Shown: piece by piece, positions 1-8,941 of the stretch
Layout of the letters: each line of letters opens with the position of its first letter
Numbering within the stretch: the stretch's first letter is position 1
NCBI GenBank assembly: GCA_021234155.1
Contig: JAJEKV010000006.1
Coordinates: 14,832,902-14,896,901, forward strand
Length of the DNA stretch: 64,000 bases
From: Isoetes taiwanensis
Lineage: Eukaryota; Streptophyta; Lycopodiopsida; Isoetales; Isoetaceae
Direction: 5' to 3'
The notes under the pieces: generated by a model
Databases searched by the model: none
What the model saw: only the letters and a program-made list of their open reading frames with translations
What the model was told of the DNA's origin: nothing
Translations under genes and position numbers: made by a program

Positions 1-180
1 TTTCTTATCATTTTCAACATGTCCTAACAGCTCAAAACCAAGAATGTCTGGAAGAGAGCATGTTTTGTGGTGCCAGGTTTCTGTAAAGCATATTAGATCT
101 TGATGTTCCCAAACAGCAAAAGTAGCATTCAGCTTAGCTTGAGATAGTCCATGTGTGTTCCACAAACTGACCCTCAAGGC
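1..180 (-). CDS. LINE ORF2, N-terminal start of AP endonuclease domain (partial, runs off window)
   Basis: Reading the minus strand from about 180 down to 1 gives an open frame containing SLWNTHGLSQAKL and, some 25 residues later, CFTETWHH. This is the pattern at the start of the apurinic-type endonuclease of LINE ORF2 proteins (a W-N-x-x-G-L motif, then the E-T-W metal-binding glutamate). It begins about 20 bases after the stop of the ORF1 frame at 203, so the two frames form the usual LINE ORF1-ORF2 pair. No ATG is visible at the start; ORF2 may start by reinitiation or at a non-ATG codon. The rest of the protein, including reverse transcriptase, lies outside the window. The piece seen is open. 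Confidence 0.7.
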
Positions 181-202
181 CCCTATTTCCTATTTGTGCT
201 TC

Positions 203-910
203 TTACTTGTGATTATGGCTACCTCCCTTATCAAGATACGCCACCAATCCTTCTTCCCTTGCAGTTTTCACCTTTGCCCATTCCGCTTTCCTTATCTCCT
301 GTTGTCCTGGGGTAAGATCTATATCTAACCAAACCTTTTCGCCCTTGAGAGCAGCTCTGTTATGCATGACTCTATCTCTGGCTTCCTTGCTCTGAAATCT
401 GACCAAAATTGGCCGGGTATATGGTCCTGGTTTCCCTAGCCTGCGTGCTGTTGTGTATAGAGGATCATGTAACCTCATTGTGGTAGCAAAGAAATTCCTA
501 ACTGTGTCATTGATGTCTTCTCCATCAATCTCATGGAGGCCAGAGATTTTCAAGTTTCTTGCCCGTGCTTCTTGGTCTAGTTGCTCCGAAGAGATCTCTG
601 CGTGATGAATTTTCATCTGTTCTTTGACTTCAGCATGATGAATTTTCATCTGTTCTTTAGTAGACTCCGCTACTAGGGAAGCAAGCTTAATTTCTAAAGC
701 TGTGATCTGCGCTCTGAAATCGTAGGTCTGTTTATCAGAGGATAATTCCGATTTCAGGTTCTCGGAATTTTGGGCCATTAGATTGAGCGTTTCTTTGATG
801 CCCTTAACTTCTGATCTCAACGTTAATACCTCGTTCTTCAATTCCAGCATCACAGATAGAAGATGAGCCGTGTCTCCCTCATACTCCATAGCTTTCTTCT
901 TGGGCGGCAT
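203..910 (-). CDS. LINE ORF1 protein (coiled coil plus L1-type RNA-binding domain), 235 aa, intact
   Basis: This is an uninterrupted 235-residue frame with its ATG at 908-910. Residues about 10-110 are a heptad-rich coiled coil, with a short internal duplication in which KEQMKIHHAE appears twice in a row. From about residue 115 the motif RARNLKISGLHE opens an RRM-like domain, followed by RPILVRFQSKEARDRVM and a basic C-terminal part (GQQEIRKAEWAKVKTAREEG). This order (coiled coil, RRM, CTD) is that of L1 ORF1p/Transposase_22 RNA chaperones, which trimerise and coat LINE RNA. Many flowering-plant L1 elements instead carry a zinc knuckle, so the architecture is notable for a plant. The ORF2 endonuclease follows immediately downstream. 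An intact frame suggests a fairly young insertion. No host role is implied. Confidence 0.8.
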   Translation of the reverse strand: MPPKKKAMEYEGDTAHLLSVMLELKNEVLTLRSEVKGIKETLNLMAQNSENLKSELSSDKQTYDFRAQITALEIKLASLVAESTKEQMKIHHAEVKEQMKIHHAEISSEQLDQEARARNLKISGLHEIDGEDINDTVRNFFATTMRLHDPLYTTARRLGKPGPYTRPILVRFQSKEARDRVMHNRAALKGEKVWLDIDLTPGQQEIRKAEWAKVKTAREEGLVAYLDKGGSHNHK

Positions 911-1017
911 ACGAAAAGCTCGGAGGCGCCAAACTGGCGCGCCAAAAAATATTATAGGTTACCTACGTTTGCTTTTGTTAGGGCCCGAAGAACCAAATTT
1001 CTTTTTTAATTTAACAT

Positions 1018-1345
1018 GCAACACATAACTACCATTAACATTAATTAACACAACCATTACATCCAACATTTTCAAAATCCCCCTCAAACCCCGTTTGGTT
1101 TGGGTGCATATTCACACGGGGGGTTACGTAGGGCAGCGAGAGCCCCTAATAACTTACAATACATGTACAAAATTAACCATTAAGTATATTCCCTCAAACC
1201 TTATAGTATTTTATAAACCTCAATATACAGTATATAAAAACTTGTACAGGCATACCCCACAAATGAGAATCACTATGTATAGTCCAGATCAAGGAATAAA
1301 GGGCAAATATGCCCATCCGACAACTCTCGGTGCATATGACTATTG
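1018..1345. repeat. Fold-back repeat family R, copy c (right arm truncated)
   Basis: The left arm (about 1018-1150) carries the family hallmarks: ACATAACTACCATT, CAAACC-rich stretches and GGGTGCATATTCACACGGGG. The interior (1150-1330) matches the interior of the complete copies at 36335 and 37729, but in reverse orientation relative to the arm. Only a stub of the second arm remains. The family looks like a non-coding inverted-repeat DNA element. Confidence 0.65.
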
Positions 1346-1639
1346 CTAGATGCTTAGCCATTTAATGTTCATAAGGTGCTCTAATGCACTTAATCAATAG
1401 TTTAACATCTTTATCAATGTGTATATGGGTGGTAGATGCATGGGACCCCAGTTGAGGTGTGATGTGCATGGCACAGTGAATGCCTCTAGGGTTTCAAGTA
1501 GCTCAGATCTTAGTCTATAAAGCAATTTAGAATTGCGTGTCACGCCGTGGGAAATTTGGGATCCTTGATGAGGGCAGTAGGTGTGAGTTTTGAGTTTAAG
1601 GCGGCAGTCTATTTGTGTGTGACAGTATTATCTTGGGGA
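1346..1639. other. Spacer without recognisable gene
   Basis: This AT-rich sequence lies between the fold-back copy and the first recognisable LINE codons. It may contain the decayed 5' part of the plus-strand LINE, but I see no endonuclease motif in it. Confidence 0.4.
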
Positions 1640-3976
1640 CCACAACCTTCTCGCGTAACTAGTGGTTTGATGATGAGTGCAAGGAAATCAAGCGCTGTCT
1701 CTGCCAAGTCATAGATCCCACTCTAGGCCTGTAGGCATGTAGAGAATACTGCACTTTTCTCAAGGTTAAGAAACCCAGATACATCACGGATATCAAAGGA
1801 AGATGCTTTTATGCCCTGGACCGTCATCCCAGGACCTTCTGGCAAAGGGTGCTCAGAAGGCCAGTACAACCTGTAGGGAAAATTACCCCCGAGCATTGGC
1901 AGAAATATTCGCGACAACTTTGATCCTCAGGGTGCACGAGAAGCAATATCCACCAGGAAGGATTGCCAGTGGGAATTATAGAGGCAGATGTTGACCAGGG
2001 CTTACAACATCTAGCCAATGGAAAAGCGATAGACTTGGATGGTATGCAGGCAAAGATGCTCAAGTGGGAAGAGCCATTTATAGTACTGGTTCTAACTGTC
2101 TTTTTCAACACGATGTTACAGGAAGGCTTCCTCCCCGCAGTGGACCACAAGCAGAGTTGTTATCATCTACGAGACAGGTGACGGCACACTGTCCAGCCAA
2201 TTACTAGACAATCATGATCAGTTCGGTGTTTGCAAAACTATTGGCCGAGGTCCTCCTAGAGCGATGGTTGACGAATTGAATAGAGACAGTAGAAGCACGA
2301 GCACTTATGCAGGCAGATTCAGGCCTTGACACTCAGCCATTGACCACATCTTCATGTTGTGCACTCTGGTTGAAGATAGCAAGATTTGTCGCCAGGACCT
2401 ATATTGTTCCTTTGGTGACTTTGCCAAGGCTTTTGATATTTTTCCTCGGGAAAAGTTGTGGGCAAGATTGCGACAGCTGGGGGTCCATGGGGAGCTGCAA
2501 AATGCGGCGTACAGACTATCTGAGACATGCTCAGGCCAATTGCAGCCAGCAAGCCAACCATTCGACATCAGTATCAGGGTCTGCCAGGAAAGTCCCCTCT
2601 CTCCAACACTGTTTAGACTCTAGATTGATCAGTTGGAGAGCTGGCTTGACAATGGGGATAATGAAGCTTCTGCACCAAATCACCAGACAGCTAATATATG
2701 TTGATGATGTGGACCTCTTAGCTCATATTCTGGAGGACATACAACACCATCTCAATGCTCTGGACGCATTCTGCCAGTCCATTGATATGCGTGACAACCT
2801 GGCCAAGACTATGGTGGTTCTCATATCATCCTTCAAGTATTTGGGGTACAATGTGGAAGTGACATGCACCTAAGATTTTGGGTGTGGAGTTTCCTTTGAC
2901 AGTGAATGGCAGGCTGGAAGTTATTGTATGCAATGCAAAACAACTGCCACAGAGCGGAGCTATATGATTGGGCCCATCATGCCACCTGTATAAAGTTTTA
3001 GTGGAGCCCATCCTTCTATATGGGGTCAAAGGCTGGGGCCCGATAGTATCCCCTACTACCTGGAAATTACTGAGAGCAGGTGCAGAAAGCCTTCCTGTCA
3101 CAAGCACTGGGAGCGAAGCCCATGGTCTTATATCAACTGTTGTTGCAGGAGATAGGATTCTTACCTCTTCAAAGGGCAAGCATTGATTGCCACATCGTCT
3201 ACTATCAGAAGGTGGTCAATATGGATTATGCTCGCCTCCCCAACTTGGCTTACACCATAGCAATGGGGCCACAATGCCGGAAGGTTGCTGGAGAAAAAGG
3301 AGATCTCAATGGCTAGCCAGGCAGAATATGCAGAAGCACAGGTGTATATAGGTGCAAACAAAAGCAAATTGCTATAGCTTGAGGCAGTACCTTAATGCTT
3401 GCTTCCTCAGTAGGTCAAGACAACACATTATCAGCACCACATAAATCTCGCATTGGGAGGGCCCCCCAATGCTATCTGCGTACCCATCTGCCTACAAAGA
3501 AGCGCAGAATAATTGCCTATTCACACAGGTGCATACCATCTCTGAATCGAGATAGGCAGATGGATTGGGGAGTCACGCCAGAACATGGTTTGTTAGTGCT
3601 GATAGTGGGGAGTCGTTGAAGATGAGTGCCACACTCTACGGAGTTGTCTAGCATATAAACAAATCCCAATATGCTACACTGAGTTGGTTAAGCCCAACTA
3701 GCCACTGCATGTACTGTTGAATACGGCTCCAGTACAGATGTTGGGATCATACCTTCAGGAGATCATAGATATGCGGGCTTAGCTATGGCATTCGCACACA
3801 CCTGACATGTATATATGTTTCATGATACATATTTATTGTATACTTGTACAATTTGTACAGTTTGTTAGTATCCTTATTATTGCAAGTGATCCAAACAATA
3901 ATACGTTTGTTGTGCTTCTTTATTGGGTCCCATGGCTGATTTTTCTTAGTGGACGATAAAATCAATTCAATTCATT
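1640..3976 (+). mobile_element. Degenerate non-LTR retrotransposon (LINE), 5' truncated, with 3' tail
   Basis: Recognisable blocks run from the endonuclease-RT linker (WFDDECKEIKR at about 1663) through the reverse transcriptase to a C-terminal domain and a 3' UTR. The UTR ends GACGATAAAATCA followed by a simple attcaattc-type tail at about 3950-3976. The same 3' UTR/tail type is seen in the second tandem copy (about 26.57 kb) and, on the minus strand, at 34.5 kb. The 5' end including the endonuclease core is missing or unrecognisable. From 3364 on, its 3' end belongs to the 5-kb tandem duplication. Confidence 0.75.
1663..3316 (+). pseudogene. LINE reverse transcriptase, broken into several frames
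   Basis: Pieces of one RT protein appear in order but in different frames. They are the linker with RHPRTFWQRVLRRP (about 1820), LANGKAIDLDGMQAKMLKW (about 2010), DFAKAFDIFPREKLWARLRQLGV (about 2418), QESPLSPTLF (about 2585), the catalytic YVDDVDLLAH (about 2697), VEPILLYGVKGWGP (about 3001), and the C-terminal PLQRASIDCHIVYYQKVV (about 3168). The YxDD box is preserved, but several frameshifts and stops separate the blocks, so no protein can be made. Motif spacing fits the L1/Jockey-like LINE RTs. A related inverted fragment lies at 58396-58600. Confidence 0.8.
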
Positions 3977-5387
3977 ATCTTTAGCATGAAAAGAAACTGC
4001 CTTTTTTTCTATGCAAATTTAAAGAAAAATATGAAATAATTGCCTTTAAAATAATATATACACTTCCATTTATCGTCAAAATTATAAATAATCTACAGAT
4101 AGCCAAAGAACAATAGAGTCATTACTGTCTGAGCTAGAACATAATCCAACAAGTCCAACATCCATGTCCAATGAACCTATATAACATGTTATCAACTCTA
4201 TTGAAGTGTTGCTTTGCTTATGAACATCATAAAAAAACCTACTATGCTTTGCAACATCGTTTGGAGGGAATGCTTCGGATTCTATTAAGTTGCATTAGAT
4301 GTGTGTTTTATTTTCAATGCTTTGGTATGAATTTTCAAGTCAATTACTTGCAGTCGCCTTCTGGCCAATTTGTTTTTAATGATGCAAGTAACTTTAAGCC
4401 GCATTGGTGGGACACATGCTTATAGTCATTCTAGTGCACAATTATACTCTCTTTGTAGGTAGGTAAGCCTAGTACAATGGTCTATCATTAGGGAGATTTT
4501 TTCCTCTCCTTCAAACTCTATGTGGGGACCTAGCATCAACACAAAAGCTTCTTAGAATATAGAAGTGGAAACTTCCTTTTTATACAATTACATATTCCAT
4601 CAAGATGTTCATATTGGTGGTTATATATTGTTTAGATCATAGGATAGTAATTGTAGATGAAATATCTTTAGCATTGACCATTGTTAAAGACAAGAGCATA
4701 CGCTGCTCAAGAAGGAGTCATATAAAGGAAGATAGATGATTTGATGATTTGACTAACCATGTTAAGAAGTTTCTAAAAAAGTAACTTATGTAGGTGCTAG
4801 TGTGACCTTTTTTTTTTGTAGGTGCTATTGTGACATTTCAATAGCATCAAGAGATTACACAGAGGGTGCTATTGTGACCTCCTTTAGAGACAATATCGTG
4901 CTACATTATATATATGAATGTGCTCATTTTAACACCATTCTAAATGCAGCTTCTCGTTCTAATCGTTTTTCATGTCACTAGTCTATATTGGATTATTAGT
5001 CCATAGGTATAGAATAGATATCCAGATTCTTACAAGAGCACCAATTATGTTTGCTCTATTTCATCTTTCACGCTATTTTTGGCTTCCATCTACAAAACAA
5101 AGGCATTTAGTCATTACCCTTTTGATCATATAATATTCAATCCATGGGCCATTTTATGCACTCTTGTACGTGATATAGTCCTATTGCATGCAACATAAAA
5201 TACTAGGGAACATGTCCATTATCGTATAATATTTGGTCCATGAGCCATTTTTATGCATCATCGTACATGCTATATGAGGGGAACAATGTCCACTAGTTAA
5301 TGGGCTTAATTATTCAACAGTACGATGAAAATATAAGTTTACTTTTCCTTTCCAAGCATGACTTCTCATGGTTCATTAAGATGTATA
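3977..5387. other. Non-coding part of duplicated unit (unit 1)
   Basis: No gene is recognised. The short open frame at 4171-4425 is also open in the recent copy at 26797-27051, but it matches nothing I know, and the copies are too similar for this to be evidence of coding. Position 4908/4909 is the empty site corresponding to Helitron B of unit 2. Confidence 0.5.
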
Positions 5388-5502
5388 GGGGAATGGAGGT
5401 TGGGACTCCATTCCCGGATTTGCAGGTGGGGTCCCGCGACCGGCGTTAGCCGGGAGCGGGTCACCTGCAAAACCGGGAATGGAGGACCAACCTCCATTCC
5501 CC
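5388..5502. mobile_element. Fold-back mini-element E1 (115 bp, near-complete palindrome)
   Basis: The element runs from GGGGAATGGAGG to CCTCCATTCCCC and folds on itself almost end to end. Inner arms GCAGGTG and CACCTGC surround a GC-rich core around a TTAGC loop. It is flanked by TA on both sides (5386-5387, 5503-5504), consistent with a TA target duplication. It sits immediately beside the left end of E2. Unit 2 lacks both elements (30225-30240). Confidence 0.65.
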
Positions 5503-5504
5503 TA

Positions 5505-6103
5505 CAAAATAGAAATAGGGGAGGCAGCTGTGCAGATCCGACATATTTAAGGGGTTTTGCGAAGAAAGCATCTGGGAAGAAAGCAGATCCGGCGAAGAAA
5601 GCATCTGCGAAGAAAGCATTTGCAGATCCGGCAAATCTTTACAGAGTTCTTGCAAAAAAAACACACAACAGATTCGGTGCAATCACCAGATCCGGTGGAA
5701 ACATCCAATGCAGGCTTCTTTGCAGATCCGGCGAAGAAAATCTGGTTGTTTGCAGATCACGGCTCACCTGCAAAGAACTATGAATCGTGATGAGTATGCA
5801 AAAAAACTCCACATCTGCGAAGAACTCATCTGTGAAAACTCTGAATCGTGAAGAACTCTGAATCTGCGAAGAACTCATCATGAAAACTCTGAACTCAGCT
5901 CAAAAAAGAGCTGCTCGAACTGCTACGCCGGCGCAGAAGAACCCTAAACAAAAAGAACCCTAAACACAAAAACCCTAAGGAAACCTGGGCCGCCGGTCAA
6001 GCGGAATTAGAGAACCCGACTTCCATTCCGGTATATTGGACGTTGCCACGTGTCGACCTAAGAATGGGCGCCAGAGAATAACGGCGACCCTATTTCTATT
6101 TTG
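5505..6103. mobile_element. TIR element E2 (599 bp) carrying a plant 5'-region-like insert
   Basis: The terminal inverted repeats are perfect 16-mers: CAAAATAGAAATAGGG (5505-5520) and CCCTATTTCTATTTTG (6088-6103). The flanks are TATA on each side (5384-5387 before E1, and 6104-6107); removing E1+E2 with one TATA gives exactly the sequence of unit 2 at about 30221-30240. The interior, read on the minus strand, looks like a plant promoter/5' leader: an ACACGTGG G-box core at about 6045, three telo-box-like TTAGGGTT motifs (5940-5980), then iterated GCAGATTC/GCAGATCC-type repeats (5540-5880). No transposase is encoded. It is a non-autonomous element, possibly of the Pack-TIR kind. Confidence 0.65.
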
Positions 6104-6107
6104 TATA

Positions 6108-6689
6108 TTGTATCAACATTATCTTCTCATAAACTTTGTTTTTTTACACGAAAACTCTTCATACTTGAAGGAGGATTAAGCCGAGTAATAAGCTTATGAA
6201 GAGGTCCATACCTGACAAGATTGAATCTTGATCATTTTGGAGATCATTGTGATTGTAGTTGTGCTGGCCTGAGAAAGATGATATGTAAGGTAGAGGGCAC
6301 AATTTAGGGTATTATAATTTTGTCAGGCGAAGACCTGCCCTTTGCTTTATGCTCTTATGGGTCAGAAGCATTCCAGACTTCTTTTTGTTTCACACAGATA
6401 ACTCATTTAAAGAGCTTAAACTCTTTATTTTTTACCATGCCCTTAGTTTAAGATCTTTTGCCTAGTCACATATCTAGTCCATCAAAAGAGTCTTTTCTAA
6501 TTCCCTTAAAATTATCTAATATAAACCTCACTGTTCCCAAAAAAAGAAAAGAAAAAAAGAAGCATTAGAGATGTCAGATAGCTTGTGCTTACATCGTCTA
6601 TATTATCAATAAATATGAAGCTTTATACAACCTTTTTCCCTTCGATTGGGTTCCGTGGACGTTAAAATTTTCTTCCTTCCTTCCTTCCT
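6108..6689. other. Non-coding sequence of unit 1
   Basis: No gene is seen. From 6208 this sequence is missing in unit 2. A (TTCC)n run lies at about 6674-6690, next to the fold-back copy. Confidence 0.4.
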
Positions 6690-7025
6690 TACACAAACCA
6701 TTACATTACACACTTTAAAATTAAATTCCCCCTTAAACCCCCTTTGGTTTGGGTGCATATTCACACAGGGGGGTGACTCTAGGCATGGAGAGCTGTTAGA
6801 TAGGCATATGCACCCTTTATTCCTTGATCTACACCGCACATAATGTTCCTTGTTTGTGGCGTATAGATGTACAAAAATTGCTATATTGTATAAGAACATT
6901 GCCAAAATACAATAAGATTTGAGGTAATATACTACATGGTGTTGATTATATACATGCGAAACATAATTATAGGGGCTCTCGCTGCGCTACGTCACCCCCC
7001 ATGTGAATATGCACCCAAACCAAAA
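6690..7025. repeat. Fold-back repeat family R, copy d (short arms)
   Basis: The left arm (about 6690-6790) carries GGGTGCATATTCACACAGGG. The right arm (about 6965-7025) carries its reverse complement, ATGTGAATATGCACCCAAACC. The interior matches the complete copies. Arms are shorter than in the copies at 36335 and 37729. Confidence 0.75.
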
Positions 7026-7918
7026 TACAATTCGGACACATATCAACAATTGAATTCTCAAATACATCTGACACTACTCCACAATAAATTATTTTTGTTG
7101 GATAAGAACAAGCTCCAAGGATCGCACTTTATGTAACCCCATTGGATCTACTTCTTCAAGCTGCATTTGCATGAACAATAAGAGTGGTGATAGCATATCA
7201 TTGATGTATCCAACTAGCCATCCATCAATAGAAGCTTCGCCATGTGCTAGTTGCATTCATGGTGGCGGGACTAGTTGAACTTCAACTTGGCTTATAGAGC
7301 ATTAAAAAGAAAAAAAACAATGGTCAATTTACATTTAAAAAAAAAGTGTATAAAAGTGTAAATAGCAATGGTTGAAATTTGCAGCAGAGCATGATATTCC
7401 TTTAGATCCAGCAGTAGCTGCACCGTAGTAGGGCAAATATTTATTTTGCATTGGGCCATCGGGACGATGCATTGAAGTTAAGACAACTGATGGAAGAGCA
7501 AGCTCTAAATCCTCGGTATTTTGCTATGTATGCAAAAGGAGATATATGCAGAAAAGGCTAGAATGGAAAAAAGGACACATTATAGGGGTTAGTGTCACAA
7601 ATATTACGCATTGTAGGAGTCATTATGCTTGAATCGAACAAATGGGATTCAAAACTAGATGTTTGAGTTTCTTCAAGTGATTGATGTGAATTGCTGGATT
7701 TATTCAAGTATTGCATTATTGCTGCAAATTGTTGTGGCTTTCTAGATACTTCTATGGTTTTTTCCTGCCCATCGGGTACTAGGGAAATCTAGTGATTCTT
7801 CGATGAAACACAAACTTGTTGTCGCTGTTGCTTGTGCTCTTGTTGTTTTCTCACGTAGGTATTCCAGAAATTCTTTATTTCATTATCAGTTATGTTCAAA
7901 TAAAGAAGGTCAAGAAGG
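7026..7918. other. Non-coding sequence, present in unit 1 only
   Basis: No reliable gene is seen. The block 6208-7921 (1,714 bp) has no counterpart in unit 2, where GAGGTCC joins directly to TATTTTTGG (30321-30332). Shared CC at the joint suggests a deletion in unit 2. Confidence 0.5.
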
Positions 7919-8045
7919 ACCTATTTTTGGACAAAGATAATGTAATTTTGCAGCAGCATTAGAAAAGGTTAGAGCTTGATGTTAAACATATTGAAGAATC
8001 TGAAGCCCAATCCTTGGCAATCAAACTTTGAGAATTGTCTAATCT
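7919..8045 (+). pseudogene. Coiled-coil-like exon relic (unrecognised parent)
   Basis: A plus-strand frame reads LFLDKDNVILQQ, a stop, then RLELDVKHIEESEAQSLAIK and another stop. In unit 2 (about 30327-30440) the first stop codon TAG is AAG, giving QQQKKRLELDV, so the stop arose in unit 1 after duplication or the site was repaired in unit 2. The charged, leucine-rich text looks like part of a plant coiled-coil protein, but I cannot name it. Confidence 0.35.
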
Positions 8046-8941
8046 GGCTAGATTCAGGTGCTAACTTTTAATGTTGTTTGTTTAAAAATAGGTATTGACT
8101 TTTAATCTGTCTTTTAATGTGTTGTGTTAGAGTCTTCAATAGAAAATCTTCACCAGTTGTGGTTATGCAAAAGAACCGAAAGAGATACTTGCTTTTGCTT
8201 TACAAGTGTTTTTACAATAGTTTTCACAATATGGAGGTCTTTACATCTCACTTATCATGTCCCAACGAGCTTGAAAAATGTCATACCTTGAATGTAGTTT
8301 CAAAGGTGTTTATGTACTTACGAGACATGATTCTTCAACAGAGAGATTGATTTGCAAATTGCCATAGCTTGAGGCAGTACCTTAATGCTTGCTTCCTCAG
8401 TAGGTCAAGACAACACATTATTAGCACCACATAAATCTCGCATTGGGAGGGACCCCCAATGCTATCTGCGTGCCCATCTGCCTACAAAGAAGCGCAGAAT
8501 AATTGCCTATTCGCACAGGTGCATACCATCTCTGAATCGAGATAGGCAGATGGATTAGGGAGTCACGCCAGAACAAGGTTTGTTAGTGCTGCTAGTGGGG
8601 AGTCGTTGAAGATGAGTGCCACACTCTACGGAGTTGTCTAGCATATAAACAAATCCCAATATGCTACACTGAGTTGGTTAAGCCCAACTAGCCACTTCAT
8701 GTACTGTTGAACACGGCTCCAGTACGGATGTTGGGATCATACCTTCATGAGATCATAGATATGCGGGCTTAGCTATGGCATTAGACATACACCTATACAC
8801 CTGACATCTTCTTTTTTATTTTGGTAAGGTGTTGGGAAATGTGCCCAGAACGCCGCAGTGCAGACGCATGCGGCGTTCCCTTCCCGCATGCGTTCCCCCT
8901 CCCGGCATCTTGGTTGCCAGCATTAAACTCTTATTTCGAAG

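Larger units (their letters stand above)
3364..8353 (+). repeat. Tandem duplication, unit 1 (4,990 bp)
   Basis: The unit starts inside the LINE 3' region (GCAAATTGCTATAG at 3364) and the same text reappears at 8354 (GCAAATTGCCATAG). Its right end (GATTGATTTGCA at about 8345-8356) recurs at 30751-30762, the end of unit 2. The breakpoints share only GCA, so the duplication looks like a microhomology event. Identity by eye is about 97-98%. Unit 1 contains the fold-back and TIR elements at 5388-6103, which are absent from unit 2, and keeps 6208-7921, which unit 2 lacks. Confidence 0.85.

Noticed and set aside
8117-8350. Frames open in both 5-kb tandem units (8117-8350/30523-30756 and 4171-4425/26797-27051)
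   Set aside because: The units are about 97-98% alike overall, so shared frames carry no coding evidence; no protein motif is present.
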